DNA from: Phycisphaerae bacterium
GTDB taxonomy: Bacteria > Planctomycetota > Phycisphaerae > Phycisphaerales > UBA1924
DNA: 64,000 bases
Assembly (NCBI GenBank): GCA_016793805.1
Contig: JAEUIZ010000040.1
Span: 124,001-188,000 of the forward strand
Direction of reading: 5' to 3'
The number at the start of each line of letters is the position of its first letter. Within the stretch, counting starts at the first letter, position 1. The notes beneath the pieces are model-generated. The model saw only the letters and a list, made by a program, of their open reading frames with translations. It searched no databases and was not told the origin of the DNA. Positions 51,744 through 60,606 of this stretch are shown here, piece by piece. A program made the position numbers and the translations under genes.

Positions 51744-51791
51744 GGCAGTGGACAAGGGGCAGTTGTTCTGGACTGCCACTTGTCTTCTGCC
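51744..51791 (+). promoter_or_regulatory. Extended hairpin in the pnp leader
   Basis: GGCAG/CTGCC (51744-51748 with 51787-51791), GACAAG/CTTGTC (51751-51756 with 51779-51784) and GGCAGT/ACTGCC (51758-51763 with 51772-51777) stack into one long stem with small bulges. In E. coli a leader duplex cut by RNase III lets PNPase repress its own mRNA; a similar role is plausible here. Confidence 0.5.
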
Positions 51792-51921
51792 GCTGGGGCC
51801 CGATGGGGGCACGGGACAAGTCCGGAACAAGGAAGCCTGTCGCGAGCCGATGAGACGGCGTGCGCGGCGGGCGCATCGACCCGGCGCTGTGGGCGTCGGC
51901 GGGACCGGAAAGGGCAGCAGA

Positions 51922-54267
51922 ATGGCATTGGGAACGATTCGGGTGGAGAAGGAAATCGGCGGCCGCACGCTCGTGCTGGAGACGGGGCTGGTGGCGAAGT
52001 TGTGCGACGCGGCGGTGATGGCGAGTTACGGCGGGAGCACGGTGATCGCGACGGTGGTGCGTGCGAAGCCGCGGGAGGGGCTGGACTTTTTCCCGCTGAC
52101 GGTTGATTACCGCGAGAAGACCTCGGCGGCGGGGAAGTTCCCGGGCGGTTTCCGCAAGCGGGAGGGCGCTCCGAATGAGAAGGAGACGCTGACGATGCGG
52201 ATGATCGACCGGCCGATCCGTCCGCTGTTCCCTGACGGGTTCATCGACGAGATCCAGGTGCAGGTCTGGGTGATGAGCCACGATGGGGAGAACGACACGG
52301 ACGTGCTGGCGGGAACGGCGGCGTCGGCGGCGCTGGCGCTGAGCGATGCGCCGTTCGAGGGCCCGACGGCGACGGTGCGAGTGGCGAGGATCCACACGGA
52401 CGACGGGACGCGGTTCGTCATCAACCCGACGGTGACGCAGATGGACTATTCCGACCTCGACCTGGTGCTCGCGGGGCACAAGGACGGGATCAACATGATC
52501 GAGGTCGGGGCGGCGGAGGTCTCGGAGCGGGACGTGCACGCGGCGATGGAGTTCGGGTATGGGCACGTGCTCGAGACGATCGGACTGATCAATGAGTTGG
52601 TGGCCCGCGCGGGCAAGGAGAAGGTCGTCGGCGAGTTGGCGCTGCCGCCCGCGGACGTGGCGGCGATCGTCAAGGAGGCGGCGGAGCGGGAGCTGACGGC
52701 GGCGAGGAAGATTCCCGGGAAGCAGGCGCGAGCGGAGGCCGTGGACGCGCTGCGGGACCGGGTGCTTGAGGAGAAGTTCCCGCTGAAGGTTGACGGGACG
52801 TACGGGCAGTACGCGGAGTCGCTGAAGCGTCGGACGCAGGCGAAGGAGGCGTTCCGTCGGCTGGAGGAGAAGGTCACGCGGCGGCTGATCGTGGAGAGCG
52901 GGTCGCGTGCGGACGGGCGCGGGCCGACGCAGATCCGGCCGATCACGGGGCAGGTCGGGGTCTTTGCGCGGACGCACGGCTCGGCGCTGTTCCAGCGTGG
53001 GGAGACGCAGTCGCTGGTGTCGTGCACGCTGGGGACGGCCAAGGACGAGCAGATCATCGACGGGCTGATCCCGGAGTACTCGAAGAAGTTCACGCTGCAC
53101 TACAACTTCCCGCCGTTCGCGACGGGGGAGGCGAAGCGGATCACGGGCCCGGGCCGGCGTGAGATCGGGCACGGGGCGCTGGCGGAGCGGTCGCTGATGG
53201 GGATCCTGCCGAGCCCGGAGGAGTTCCCGTACACGATCCGGGTGGTGAGCGACATCACGGAGAGCAACGGGTCGTCGTCGATGGCGTCGGTGTGCGGGGG
53301 CTGTCTGGCGCTGATGGACGCGGGCGTGCCTGTGAAGGCGATGTGCGCGGGGATCAGCGTGGGGCGGTTTGCGGATGACAACGACCAGAACGAGTTGTTC
53401 GTGACGGACATCATCGGGGAAGAGGACTTCTTCGGCGACATGGACTTCAAGGTGGCGGGGACGCGCGAGGGGATCACGGGGATCCAGTTGGACCTCAAGG
53501 CGCGGGGGCTGTCGCTGGGGCAGGTGGAGCGGATCCTGGAGCAGGCGCGGGTGGGCCGTCTGGAGATCATCGAGACGATGGAGGGGATCATCGCGGGCCC
53601 GAGGCCGGAGATCTCGCCGCTGGCGCCGCGGCTGATCACGATCAAGATCGATCCGGAGAAGATCGGGAAGTTGATCGGCCCGGGCGGGAAGATGATCCGC
53701 GGGCTGCAGGAGAAGTACGGGGTGACGATCGACGTGGAGGACGACGGGACGGTGATGATCGCGGCGCCGAACGGGGAGGCGATCGCCGGGGCGCGTGCCG
53801 AGGTCGAGGCGCTGTGCGAGGAGATCAAGGTCGGGACGGTCTACACGGGCCGGGTGGTGAGCACCAAGGACTTCGGGGCGTTTGTGGAGTTGGCTCCGGG
53901 GACGGACGGGATGTGCCACATCTCGGAACTGGCGGACGGGTACGTGAAGAACGTGACGGACGTGGTTCGGATCGGGGACACGGTGAAGGTGAAGGTGATC
54001 CTGATCGACGACCAGGGCCGGATCAAGTTGAGCCGGAAGGCGGCGATGGTGGACGAGGGCGGGGCGCCCGCGCCGGTGTATGCCGACGAGCCGCAGGGCG
54101 GCGAGGGCGGGCACCACGAGGGCGGCGGGGGTGGACACCACGGCGGCCATCACGGCGGCGGCGGGGATCGCGGCGGGCGACGCGGGGGCGGTGATCGTGG
54201 CGGCCGTCGCGGCGGAGGCGGCGGCCGGGGAGGAGATCGCGGGGGCGACCGCGGCGGCCGGGGCTGA
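51922..54267 (+). CDS. pnp: Polyribonucleotide nucleotidyltransferase (PNPase)
   Basis: The 781-residue enzyme has two RNase PH domains (about 10-220 and 320-550), including 'FFPLTVDYREKTSAAGKFPGGF' (landmark AAGKFPGGF), 'RPIRPLFPDGF' and 'SDITESNGSSSMASVCGG'. A KH domain with GKLIGPGGKMIRGLQ starts near 580, and an S1 domain ('GRVVSTKDFGAFVELAPG') near 640. It degrades RNA 3' to 5' with phosphate and can add tails. From about residue 725 there is an unusual tail of Gly, His, Arg and Asp (HHGGHHGGGGDRGG type). The His-rich part could bind metal and the RGG part RNA. The ATG has AAAGGG upstream. Confidence 0.97.
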   Translation: MALGTIRVEKEIGGRTLVLETGLVAKLCDAAVMASYGGSTVIATVVRAKPREGLDFFPLTVDYREKTSAAGKFPGGFRKREGAPNEKETLTMRMIDRPIRPLFPDGFIDEIQVQVWVMSHDGENDTDVLAGTAASAALALSDAPFEGPTATVRVARIHTDDGTRFVINPTVTQMDYSDLDLVLAGHKDGINMIEVGAAEVSERDVHAAMEFGYGHVLETIGLINELVARAGKEKVVGELALPPADVAAIVKEAAERELTAARKIPGKQARAEAVDALRDRVLEEKFPLKVDGTYGQYAESLKRRTQAKEAFRRLEEKVTRRLIVESGSRADGRGPTQIRPITGQVGVFARTHGSALFQRGETQSLVSCTLGTAKDEQIIDGLIPEYSKKFTLHYNFPPFATGEAKRITGPGRREIGHGALAERSLMGILPSPEEFPYTIRVVSDITESNGSSSMASVCGGCLALMDAGVPVKAMCAGISVGRFADDNDQNELFVTDIIGEEDFFGDMDFKVAGTREGITGIQLDLKARGLSLGQVERILEQARVGRLEIIETMEGIIAGPRPEISPLAPRLITIKIDPEKIGKLIGPGGKMIRGLQEKYGVTIDVEDDGTVMIAAPNGEAIAGARAEVEALCEEIKVGTVYTGRVVSTKDFGAFVELAPGTDGMCHISELADGYVKNVTDVVRIGDTVKVKVILIDDQGRIKLSRKAAMVDEGGAPAPVYADEPQGGEGGHHEGGGGGHHGGHHGGGGDRGGRRGGGDRGGRRGGGGGRGGDRGGDRGGRG

Positions 54268-54583
54268 GCCCGCGAACGCGGCCGCTGGCGATGATGTCGA
54301 TCGAATGATCGCGCGACGGCGGCGAGTGTGCGCCGGGCCTGTGGAGTGCGCGGCGGTGGCGGCGACGAAGAGGCGGCGCGGGGTTGTTCGCACGCCGTTT
54401 GCGGCCGGCGCGGAGCCTTCGGGACCGATGTTCGCACGATGTTTGCGGCCCGTGCTATTGCGTGGGTCGATGCCGCTTGTTAGATTCTGTCGTGCGATGA
54501 GGTCGTGACGAGGAGGTTCGCTGCCTTGTCGGCGGCGATGCAGGACGATCCGCACGATCGCTCTGACGCACGAGGAGCACAAC
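54268..54583 (+). promoter_or_regulatory. 316-bp intergenic region with a spaced direct repeat and promoter
   Basis: A 22-bp direct repeat occurs at 54385-54406 and 54429-54450, start-to-start distance 44 bp. Both copies read TGTTCGCACG, two variable bases, GTTTGCGGCC. Eight bases after the second copy comes TTGCGT (54458-54463), a 17-bp spacer and TAGATT (54481-54486), the likely promoter of the next gene. No gene is seen in the interval. Confidence 0.55.
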
Positions 54584-56875
54584 ATGCGTAGCGTGTCGAG
54601 AAGCGGACGCCCGGCGTCGTGGCGAGCGATGGCGATGGTGTGCGCAAGCGGAGCGGCCGCGTCGGTGGCGTCCGCGCAGAACTGCCTGCAGACGACGTTC
54701 GCGAACAACAACAACGGGGCGGGGCTGTGGACGGTGTACTTCGACGCCACGGTGAACGTGCCGATCACCGTGACGGCGTTGGACGTGAACACGAACGCCG
54801 GGGTGGGGTTGCCGATTGATGTGACGGTGTACCTGACGGCGCCGGGGGGCACGTACGTGGGGAACACGAGCACCCCGAGCGCGTGGACGCAGGTGTCGGC
54901 GGGCGCGGGGATCTCGGCGGGGGTGGGCCAGCCCTCGGCGATCGACGTGAGCGACTTCCCGATCCCGCCTGGCACGTACGGGGTGGCGATCCGATATGGC
55001 CCGACGACGACGCCGATGTACACGAACGGGACGGGCTCGAACCAGACGTACTCGAACCCGGACCTGACGCTGAACTTGGGCGCGGCGCAGGCGACGACGA
55101 CGGCTCCGTTCACGGGGGGTTCGCCGTTCTCGCCACGGGTGTGGAACGGGCGGATCTGCTACACGGGCGGGACGGGGGGCGGGAGCCCGCTGGCGAGCCT
55201 GAAGCAGTTGAGTTTCGTGCTCGACGGGGTGGCCTACCCGGACACGGAGTACGGGACGATCGACTTCACGTACATGGGCAAGCCGATCGTGCAGTACTTC
55301 AACCTGAGTTACGGCGGGAACTGGGTGTTGCAGAACATGCCGCTGGTCAGCCGCGAGGGGTGCGTGAACCAGACGCAGAACTTCAGTTTCAACCTTGGGA
55401 ACCCTCGCGGGACGAACATCGTGGGGACGCCATCGGCGTCGATGGGGTACTCGCTGACGGACGCGCCCGTGGCGGCGGGGCCCGCGCCGAACACGCCGCC
55501 GATGACGGTGGGCGGGGACACGCGGACGATGGAGAAGGGCGTGGAGCCCAGCGCCGGGGCCCAACTGCCCCCGGCGTCGCCGAGCCAGGGCACGGCGCCG
55601 GTGGCGGCGCAGCCGATGAAAGCGGCACACAAGAACTTCCCCAACCAAGATTGCGGGGTGAACGAGTGCACGCCGGTGTCGGTGTCGAACAGCCTGATGT
55701 TCCTGAAGGACAAGAACCCGAACGCGGCATGGGGGATGCTGGGCATTGACCTGGCAACGATGAAGACGGCGACGAAGTGGAAAGTCCCGCCGCGGATGAT
55801 CGGATGCTACATCGACGACAATCCGAACGGCAACGCGTGGTGGAAGGACAAGGACGCCTACATGATGGCCAATCGGTATCCGGTCCAGACGATGAAGGTC
55901 GGCACGATGGCCGAGATGCTGCAGGCGCTCAAGGACATGAAGGACGTGGAGTTGCAGGGAGGCTGGCACACCGCGGCGATCGTCGGGATGACGGACCTGG
56001 GGAACGGAAAGTACTCGATCGACGTCGCGCACGACACGAAGCAGGGCATGGCCGGCGGGACGCAGGTAGACACCATCGAATATGACCCCGCGACGAACAA
56101 GTTCAAGGGGAGCCCGGGTTTCTTTGATGGTTCGACGTTCAACTACGGCGTGGTGGAGATGGTCCCGACGGTGAAGAAGGTGTTCAACGGGCCGGCGGTG
56201 CCGATCCCGGACGGCTCGGGGAGCACCGGGTGCGGGACGAGCGGGGCGGCGGTCATCACGGTCCCGGAGACCGGGACGATCACAAGCGTGATGTCCGCGT
56301 TCCACGTCGCGCACACGTTCCAGGGCGACCTGACGGTGCGACTGACGAAGGTGGGCGGGCCGACGGTGGTGCTGGTGGACAGGCCTGGCGTGCCGCAGAC
56401 GACGTTCGGGTTTGCCGCGGACAACTACGGCGGGGGCCCGGGCAACTTGTTCATCTCGAATGGAGGCGGGGATACGTATGACGTGCCCAAGATCGCCGAC
56501 CCCGGGTACGCGAACATCGAAGGGCCTTGGAAGGCCGAGGGCCCGCTGTCGGCGTTTGCCGGTCTCGACGCGTCGGGCACATGGATGCTGGAGGTGCAGG
56601 ACTGTGCCGGCGGCGACGTGGGCTCGATCCTGTGGTGGGAGTTGTCGCTGGTCATGGGCGCCGAGGTGACGGGCGGGAGCGGGTGCTACGCGAACTGCGA
56701 CGGATCGACGATCGTGCCGTTCCTCAATGTGAACGACTTCGTGTGCTTCCTCAATCGGTTCTCGGGCGGCGACACGTACGCGAACTGTGACCAGAGCACG
56801 ATCCCGCCCGTGCTCAACATCAACGACTTCATCTGCTTCAACAACAAGTTCGCGATGGGTTGCTCGGCGCCGTGA
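54584..56875 (+). CDS. Secreted protein with papain-like (C39-like) region, P-domain and GC-type dockerin tail
   Basis: The protein (763 aa) starts MRSVSRSGRPASWRAMAMVCASGAAASVASAQ, a signal peptide. Residues 33-205 are a beta-sandwich domain. Residues 360-530 contain 'DCGVNECTPVSVSNSLMFLKD' and 'GGWHTAAIVGMTDLGNGKYSIDVAHDT'. Spacing and context resemble the Cys and His (and Asp) of C39/papain-like peptidases. Residues 545-690 match a proprotein-convertase P-domain ('FQGDLTVRLTKVGGPTVVLV', 'GTWMLEVQDCAGGDVGSIL'). Two tail repeats end 'AMGCSAP'. Peptidase activity is only an inference; the nearer part could be structural. GAGGAG lies six bases before the ATG and a terminator follows. Confidence 0.85.
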   Translation: MRSVSRSGRPASWRAMAMVCASGAAASVASAQNCLQTTFANNNNGAGLWTVYFDATVNVPITVTALDVNTNAGVGLPIDVTVYLTAPGGTYVGNTSTPSAWTQVSAGAGISAGVGQPSAIDVSDFPIPPGTYGVAIRYGPTTTPMYTNGTGSNQTYSNPDLTLNLGAAQATTTAPFTGGSPFSPRVWNGRICYTGGTGGGSPLASLKQLSFVLDGVAYPDTEYGTIDFTYMGKPIVQYFNLSYGGNWVLQNMPLVSREGCVNQTQNFSFNLGNPRGTNIVGTPSASMGYSLTDAPVAAGPAPNTPPMTVGGDTRTMEKGVEPSAGAQLPPASPSQGTAPVAAQPMKAAHKNFPNQDCGVNECTPVSVSNSLMFLKDKNPNAAWGMLGIDLATMKTATKWKVPPRMIGCYIDDNPNGNAWWKDKDAYMMANRYPVQTMKVGTMAEMLQALKDMKDVELQGGWHTAAIVGMTDLGNGKYSIDVAHDTKQGMAGGTQVDTIEYDPATNKFKGSPGFFDGSTFNYGVVEMVPTVKKVFNGPAVPIPDGSGSTGCGTSGAAVITVPETGTITSVMSAFHVAHTFQGDLTVRLTKVGGPTVVLVDRPGVPQTTFGFAADNYGGGPGNLFISNGGGDTYDVPKIADPGYANIEGPWKAEGPLSAFAGLDASGTWMLEVQDCAGGDVGSILWWELSLVMGAEVTGGSGCYANCDGSTIVPFLNVNDFVCFLNRFSGGDTYANCDQSTIPPVLNINDFICFNNKFAMGCSAP

Positions 56876-56907
56876 TGGCGTCGTGTGGCCGGCGCGGGAC
56901 AGAGAGT

Positions 56908-56941
56908 CGGGCCCTGGCGACGATGCCGGGGCCCGTTTCGT
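56908..56941 (+). terminator. Intrinsic terminator of the 54584 gene
   Basis: CGGGCCCTGGC pairs with GCCGGGGCCCG (11 bp, one T-G pair) around GACGAT and is followed by TTTCGTT. Confidence 0.8.
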
Positions 56942-56958
56942 TGGTACGGGCGTGGCCG

Positions 56959-57360
56959 CTAGTGCCCGAGACGGTCGAGGATGGCGTCGAGGAGGGCGTG
57001 GGAACGGGCGCGGTCGCCCAGCGGGGTTGCGATGATGTCGAGGCGCGTGCCGGTGGCGGCCTGGCGGACGGAGACACTCATCGACTCGAGGAACGTCGGA
57101 TCGAAGGGCTTGGCCGTCAGGTCGGCGCGGTCATCGTTGACGCGCGCGTCGGTGATCGAGTAACCCCGGTCGCGGAGGGCGCTGTCTGCGGCGGCGGCAA
57201 CGGCGGGCACGCGGATCGAGGCCGGGAGGTCGGCGGTGAGCCGGCGGAAGCGGTATCGGGCGAGGACGGCGTCGCTCTGGCCGTGCGCTACGGGCTGGTC
57301 GGCGCAGCCGAAGAGGATGCAGGGCAGGGTGGCGAGGGCGCAGAACCGCGAGGTGCGCAT
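56959..57360 (-). CDS. Small lipoprotein of unknown function
   Basis: The ~133-residue product starts MRTSRFCALATLPCILFGCADQP, a lipoprotein signal with lipobox LFGC. The mature part reads 'YRFRRLTADLPASIRVPAVAAAADSALRDRGYSI', 'RADLTAKPFDPTFLESMSVSV' and 'GTRLDIIATPLGDRARSHALLDAI', which resembles DUF3568-like small lipoproteins. The fold is probably an alpha/beta sandwich of unknown role. ATG 57360 is preferred; GTG 57387 would add nine residues. No Shine-Dalgarno is visible. It is convergent with the dockerin-tailed gene and divergent from rpsU. Confidence 0.75.
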   Translation of the reverse strand: MRTSRFCALATLPCILFGCADQPVAHGQSDAVLARYRFRRLTADLPASIRVPAVAAAADSALRDRGYSITDARVNDDRADLTAKPFDPTFLESMSVSVRQAATGTRLDIIATPLGDRARSHALLDAILDRLGH

Positions 57361-57483
57361 ATGGAAAGAGATCGGCACGCGCCGCACGCTGCGAGGAGAA
57401 ATGGGAAGGTCGCGTCGGAGAGGGGTGGGACGGGAGAGTCTCGGGCGAGCCGGAGCGAAGGGGTTTGTGAGGGGTGGTGGAGG

Positions 57484-57511
57484 TTGACTTTGGCGGTGTG
57501 AGTGCTTTACT
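57484..57511 (+). promoter_or_regulatory. Promoter of rpsU
   Basis: TTGACT (57484-57489), 16-bp spacer, TTTACT (57506-57511); TACTAA at 57508 with an 18-bp spacer is the alternative -10. Confidence 0.6.
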
Positions 57512-57578
57512 AACCACCCCCGACCATCGAGGTCGGCGACAGCGATCGTGGGCTAGAAAACTGGGAGCGTGACGACCC

Positions 57579-57809
57579 ATGGCGATCCGGATCAAGGCGC
57601 GGAGCGGCGAATCTCACGAGCAGATGCTCCGTCGCTTCAAGAAGTTGTGCGAGAAAGAGGGCCTGACGAAGGACATCAAGCGGAAGGAGTTCTACGAGAA
57701 GCCCTCGGAGCGTCGCCGTCGCGCGGCGCGGAAGTCGCTGAATCGCAGGCTGAAGACGGAGTTCCTCGCGGGCCCCGGGGCTCGCTCGGCGAAGCCGCCC
57801 GCGCCGTAG
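57579..57809 (+). CDS. rpsU: 30S ribosomal protein S21
   Basis: The 76-residue basic protein MAIRIKARSGESHEQMLRRFKKLCEKEGL...RKEFYEKPSERRRRAARKS has the S21 signature and Arg-rich C-terminal helix. S21 helps 30S subunits initiate on mRNA. Its presence fits the abundant Shine-Dalgarno sequences in this genome, although several genes appear not to use them. GGGAG lies about eight bases before the ATG. It has its own promoter upstream and a weak hairpin (CGGGGC/GCCCCG, 57857-57876) downstream. Confidence 0.95.
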   Translation: MAIRIKARSGESHEQMLRRFKKLCEKEGLTKDIKRKEFYEKPSERRRRAARKSLNRRLKTEFLAGPGARSAKPPAP

Positions 57810-57941
57810 GTCCGTTGTAGTTGTGAAGCGCGAACGGTCGATGTTGCCCGAATCTTCGGGGCGCGAGAGTGCCCCGCATCAACGGCGATCCGGGGTCGGT
57901 CCCGGAAGGCCGTGGCACCTGAACTGACGGAGAGTCAACCC

Positions 57942-60533
57942 GTGCGATCCTATGGAAGCGTGGTGCGTGGAGCCGTGCGTGGGCCCGCGGTGGTGGTGGC
58001 GATGCTGCTGATGCTGCTGACGACGGCGATGCCGGCGCGAGCGGCGGAGGGCGGGCACAAGGCAGGCGGCGAAGCGAATCTCGTGCTGCCGCGGGTTGGC
58101 GGCGAGAAGTTCATGGGGATCTCGGGCGACGTGCTGCTCTACATCGGGCTGGCGGTGAGCGCCCTGGGCATGGTGTTCGGGCTGGTGATCTACGCCCAAC
58201 TCCGTCGGATGCCGGTGCACAAGAGCATGCGGGACATCTCGGAGTTGATCTACGCGACGTGCAAGTCGTACATGGTGCAGCAGGGCAAGTTCCTGCTGGT
58301 GCTGTGGGCGTTCATCGCGGTCGCGGTGGCGTGGTACTTCGGCTGGCTGATCCCGACGGGGAGCGACGCGTCGGGCGCGATGCAGCACGGGATGTCGGGC
58401 GGGAAGGTGGCGCTGATCCTGGCGTTCAGCCTGGTCGGGATCGCGGGGTCGTACGGGGTCGCGTGGTTCGGGATTCGCGTGAACACGTTCGCGAACAGCC
58501 GGGCGGCCTTTGAGGCGCTGCGCGGCAAGCCGTTCCCGTGCTATGCGATCCCGCTGAAGGCGGGCATGAGCATCGGGATGGCGCTGATCAGCGTCGAGTT
58601 GCTCATCATGCTGGGGATCCTGCTGTTCGTGCCGGGCGATGTGTCGGGCGCGTGCCTGATCGGGTTCGCGATCGGGGAGTCGCTGGGCGCGTCGGCGCTG
58701 CGGATCGCGGGCGGGATCTTCACGAAGATCGCCGACATCGGCTCGGACCTGATGAAGATCGTGTTCAGGATCAAGGAGGACGACGCCCGCAACCCCGGCG
58801 TGATCGCGGACTGCGTGGGCGACAACGCGGGCGACTCGGTCGGGCCCTCGGCGGACGGGTTCGAGACCTACGGCGTGACGGGCGTGGCGCTGATCTCGTT
58901 CATCCTGCTCGCGATCAACCAGGACACGGTCGGTCCGGGGTACGAGAAGGTGCAGGTCCAACTCCTGGTGTGGCTGTTCGCGATGCGGATCATCATGGTG
59001 ATCGCGAGCGCCGCGTCGTACTTCATCAACGAGGCGATCGCCAAGGCCAAGTACGGGAACGCGGACAAGTTCAACTACGAGCACCCGCTCACGAGCCTGG
59101 TCGTGATCACGTCGATCATCTCGGTGGCGCTCACCTTCGCGGCGTCGTACCTGCTCATCCCCGAGATCGCGGGCGGCAAGGACTGGTGGTGGCAACTCTC
59201 GCTGATCATCACGTGCGGGACGGCGGCGGGGGCCATCATCCCCGAACTGGTGAAGGTCTTCACGTCCACGCACTCCAAGCACGTCCGCGAGGTCGTGACG
59301 GCCTCGGAGCAGGGCGGCGCGTCGCTGAACATTCTCTCGGGCCTGGTCGCGGGCAACTTCTCCTGCTACTGGCTCGGGCTGGCGATCGTCGGGCTGATGG
59401 GCGCGGCGTACTACGTGAGCACGATGTTCGCGGCGACGACTCCGGGCCACACGATCATGATGGCGCCCGCGGTGTTCGCGTTCGGGCTGGTGGCGTTCGG
59501 GTTCCTGGGCATGGGCCCGGTGACGATCGCGGTGGACTCGTACGGGCCGGTGACGGACAACGCGCAGTCGGTGTACGAGTTGTCCACGATCGAGACGATC
59601 CCCGGCATCAGCGAGGAACTCAAGCGTGACTACGGCTTCACGCCGGAGTTCGAGAAGGCCAAGGAGGCGCTCGAGGAGAACGACGGCGCGGGCAACACGT
59701 TCAAGGCCACGGCCAAGCCGGTGCTGATCGGGACGGCGGTGGTGGGCGCGACGACGATGATCTTTGCGATCGTGGTGGCGCTGACGCACGGGCTGGTGCC
59801 GTCGCTGGTGACGAACCTGTCGATCCTGCACCCGCCGTTCCTGCTCGGGCTGATCACGGGCGGCGCGGTGATCTACTGGTTCACGGGCGCGTCGACGCAG
59901 GCCGTGAGCACGGGCGCGTATCGCGCGGTGGAGTTCATCAAGGCGAACATCCGCCTGGACGGCGCGAAGAAGGCGAGCGTCGAGGACAGCCAGCGCGTCG
60001 TGACGATCTGCACGCAGTACGCGCAGAAGGGCATGTTCAACATCTTCCTGGGCGTGTTCTTCGCGACGCTCTCGTTCGCCTTCTACGAGTCGTTCTTCTT
60101 CATCGGGTACCTGGTGTCGATCGCGATCTTCGGGCTCTACCAGGCGATCTTCATGGCCAACGCGGGCGGGGCCTGGGACAACGCGAAGAAGGTCGTCGAG
60201 ACCGAACTGCGGATGAAGGGGACGGAGTTGCACGCGGCGACGGTCGTGGGCGACACGGTGGGCGACCCATTCAAGGACACGTCGTCGGTGGCGATGAACC
60301 CGGTCATCAAGTTCACGACGCTGTTCGGCCTGCTGGCGGTCGAGTTGGCTGTCAGCCTCAAGGTCGGGAGTTCGACGCACACGACGCTCACGACGCTGCT
60401 CACGGTCGCGTTCTTCGCGATCTCGATGTTCTTCGTCTGGCGGTCGTTCTACGGGATGCGCATCGGCTCGGGCACGACGCACCTGGCCAAGGGCACGGAG
60501 ATGAGCGACAAGATTCCGGCCACGCGGTTCTGA
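57942..60533 (+). CDS. hppA: Membrane-bound, K+-independent H+-translocating pyrophosphatase
   Basis: The ~863-residue protein has an N-terminal signal or span and about 15 membrane segments. The catalytic blocks are 'DIGSDLMKIVFRIKEDDARNPGVIADCVGDN' (landmarks EDDARNPGVIAD, GDNAGDSVG, about residues 278-300) and 'VVGDTVGDPFKDTSSVAMNP'. 'GNTFKATAK' (about 583) has Lys at the position that makes the enzyme independent of potassium. It couples pyrophosphate hydrolysis to H+ export at the cytoplasmic membrane. Start: GTG 57942 has GGAG about eight bases upstream; GTG 57912 also opens the frame. Slightly long for the family. Confidence 0.95.
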   Translation: MRSYGSVVRGAVRGPAVVVAMLLMLLTTAMPARAAEGGHKAGGEANLVLPRVGGEKFMGISGDVLLYIGLAVSALGMVFGLVIYAQLRRMPVHKSMRDISELIYATCKSYMVQQGKFLLVLWAFIAVAVAWYFGWLIPTGSDASGAMQHGMSGGKVALILAFSLVGIAGSYGVAWFGIRVNTFANSRAAFEALRGKPFPCYAIPLKAGMSIGMALISVELLIMLGILLFVPGDVSGACLIGFAIGESLGASALRIAGGIFTKIADIGSDLMKIVFRIKEDDARNPGVIADCVGDNAGDSVGPSADGFETYGVTGVALISFILLAINQDTVGPGYEKVQVQLLVWLFAMRIIMVIASAASYFINEAIAKAKYGNADKFNYEHPLTSLVVITSIISVALTFAASYLLIPEIAGGKDWWWQLSLIITCGTAAGAIIPELVKVFTSTHSKHVREVVTASEQGGASLNILSGLVAGNFSCYWLGLAIVGLMGAAYYVSTMFAATTPGHTIMMAPAVFAFGLVAFGFLGMGPVTIAVDSYGPVTDNAQSVYELSTIETIPGISEELKRDYGFTPEFEKAKEALEENDGAGNTFKATAKPVLIGTAVVGATTMIFAIVVALTHGLVPSLVTNLSILHPPFLLGLITGGAVIYWFTGASTQAVSTGAYRAVEFIKANIRLDGAKKASVEDSQRVVTICTQYAQKGMFNIFLGVFFATLSFAFYESFFFIGYLVSIAIFGLYQAIFMANAGGAWDNAKKVVETELRMKGTELHAATVVGDTVGDPFKDTSSVAMNPVIKFTTLFGLLAVELAVSLKVGSSTHTTLTTLLTVAFFAISMFFVWRSFYGMRIGSGTTHLAKGTEMSDKIPATRF

Positions 60534-60606
60534 CCGGGTGTCGCGAGTGAGCGAACGCGCGACTCCTAGCCCAGCACGGAGGGGTGCGTCGCGTCCCTGA
60601 CGATCG

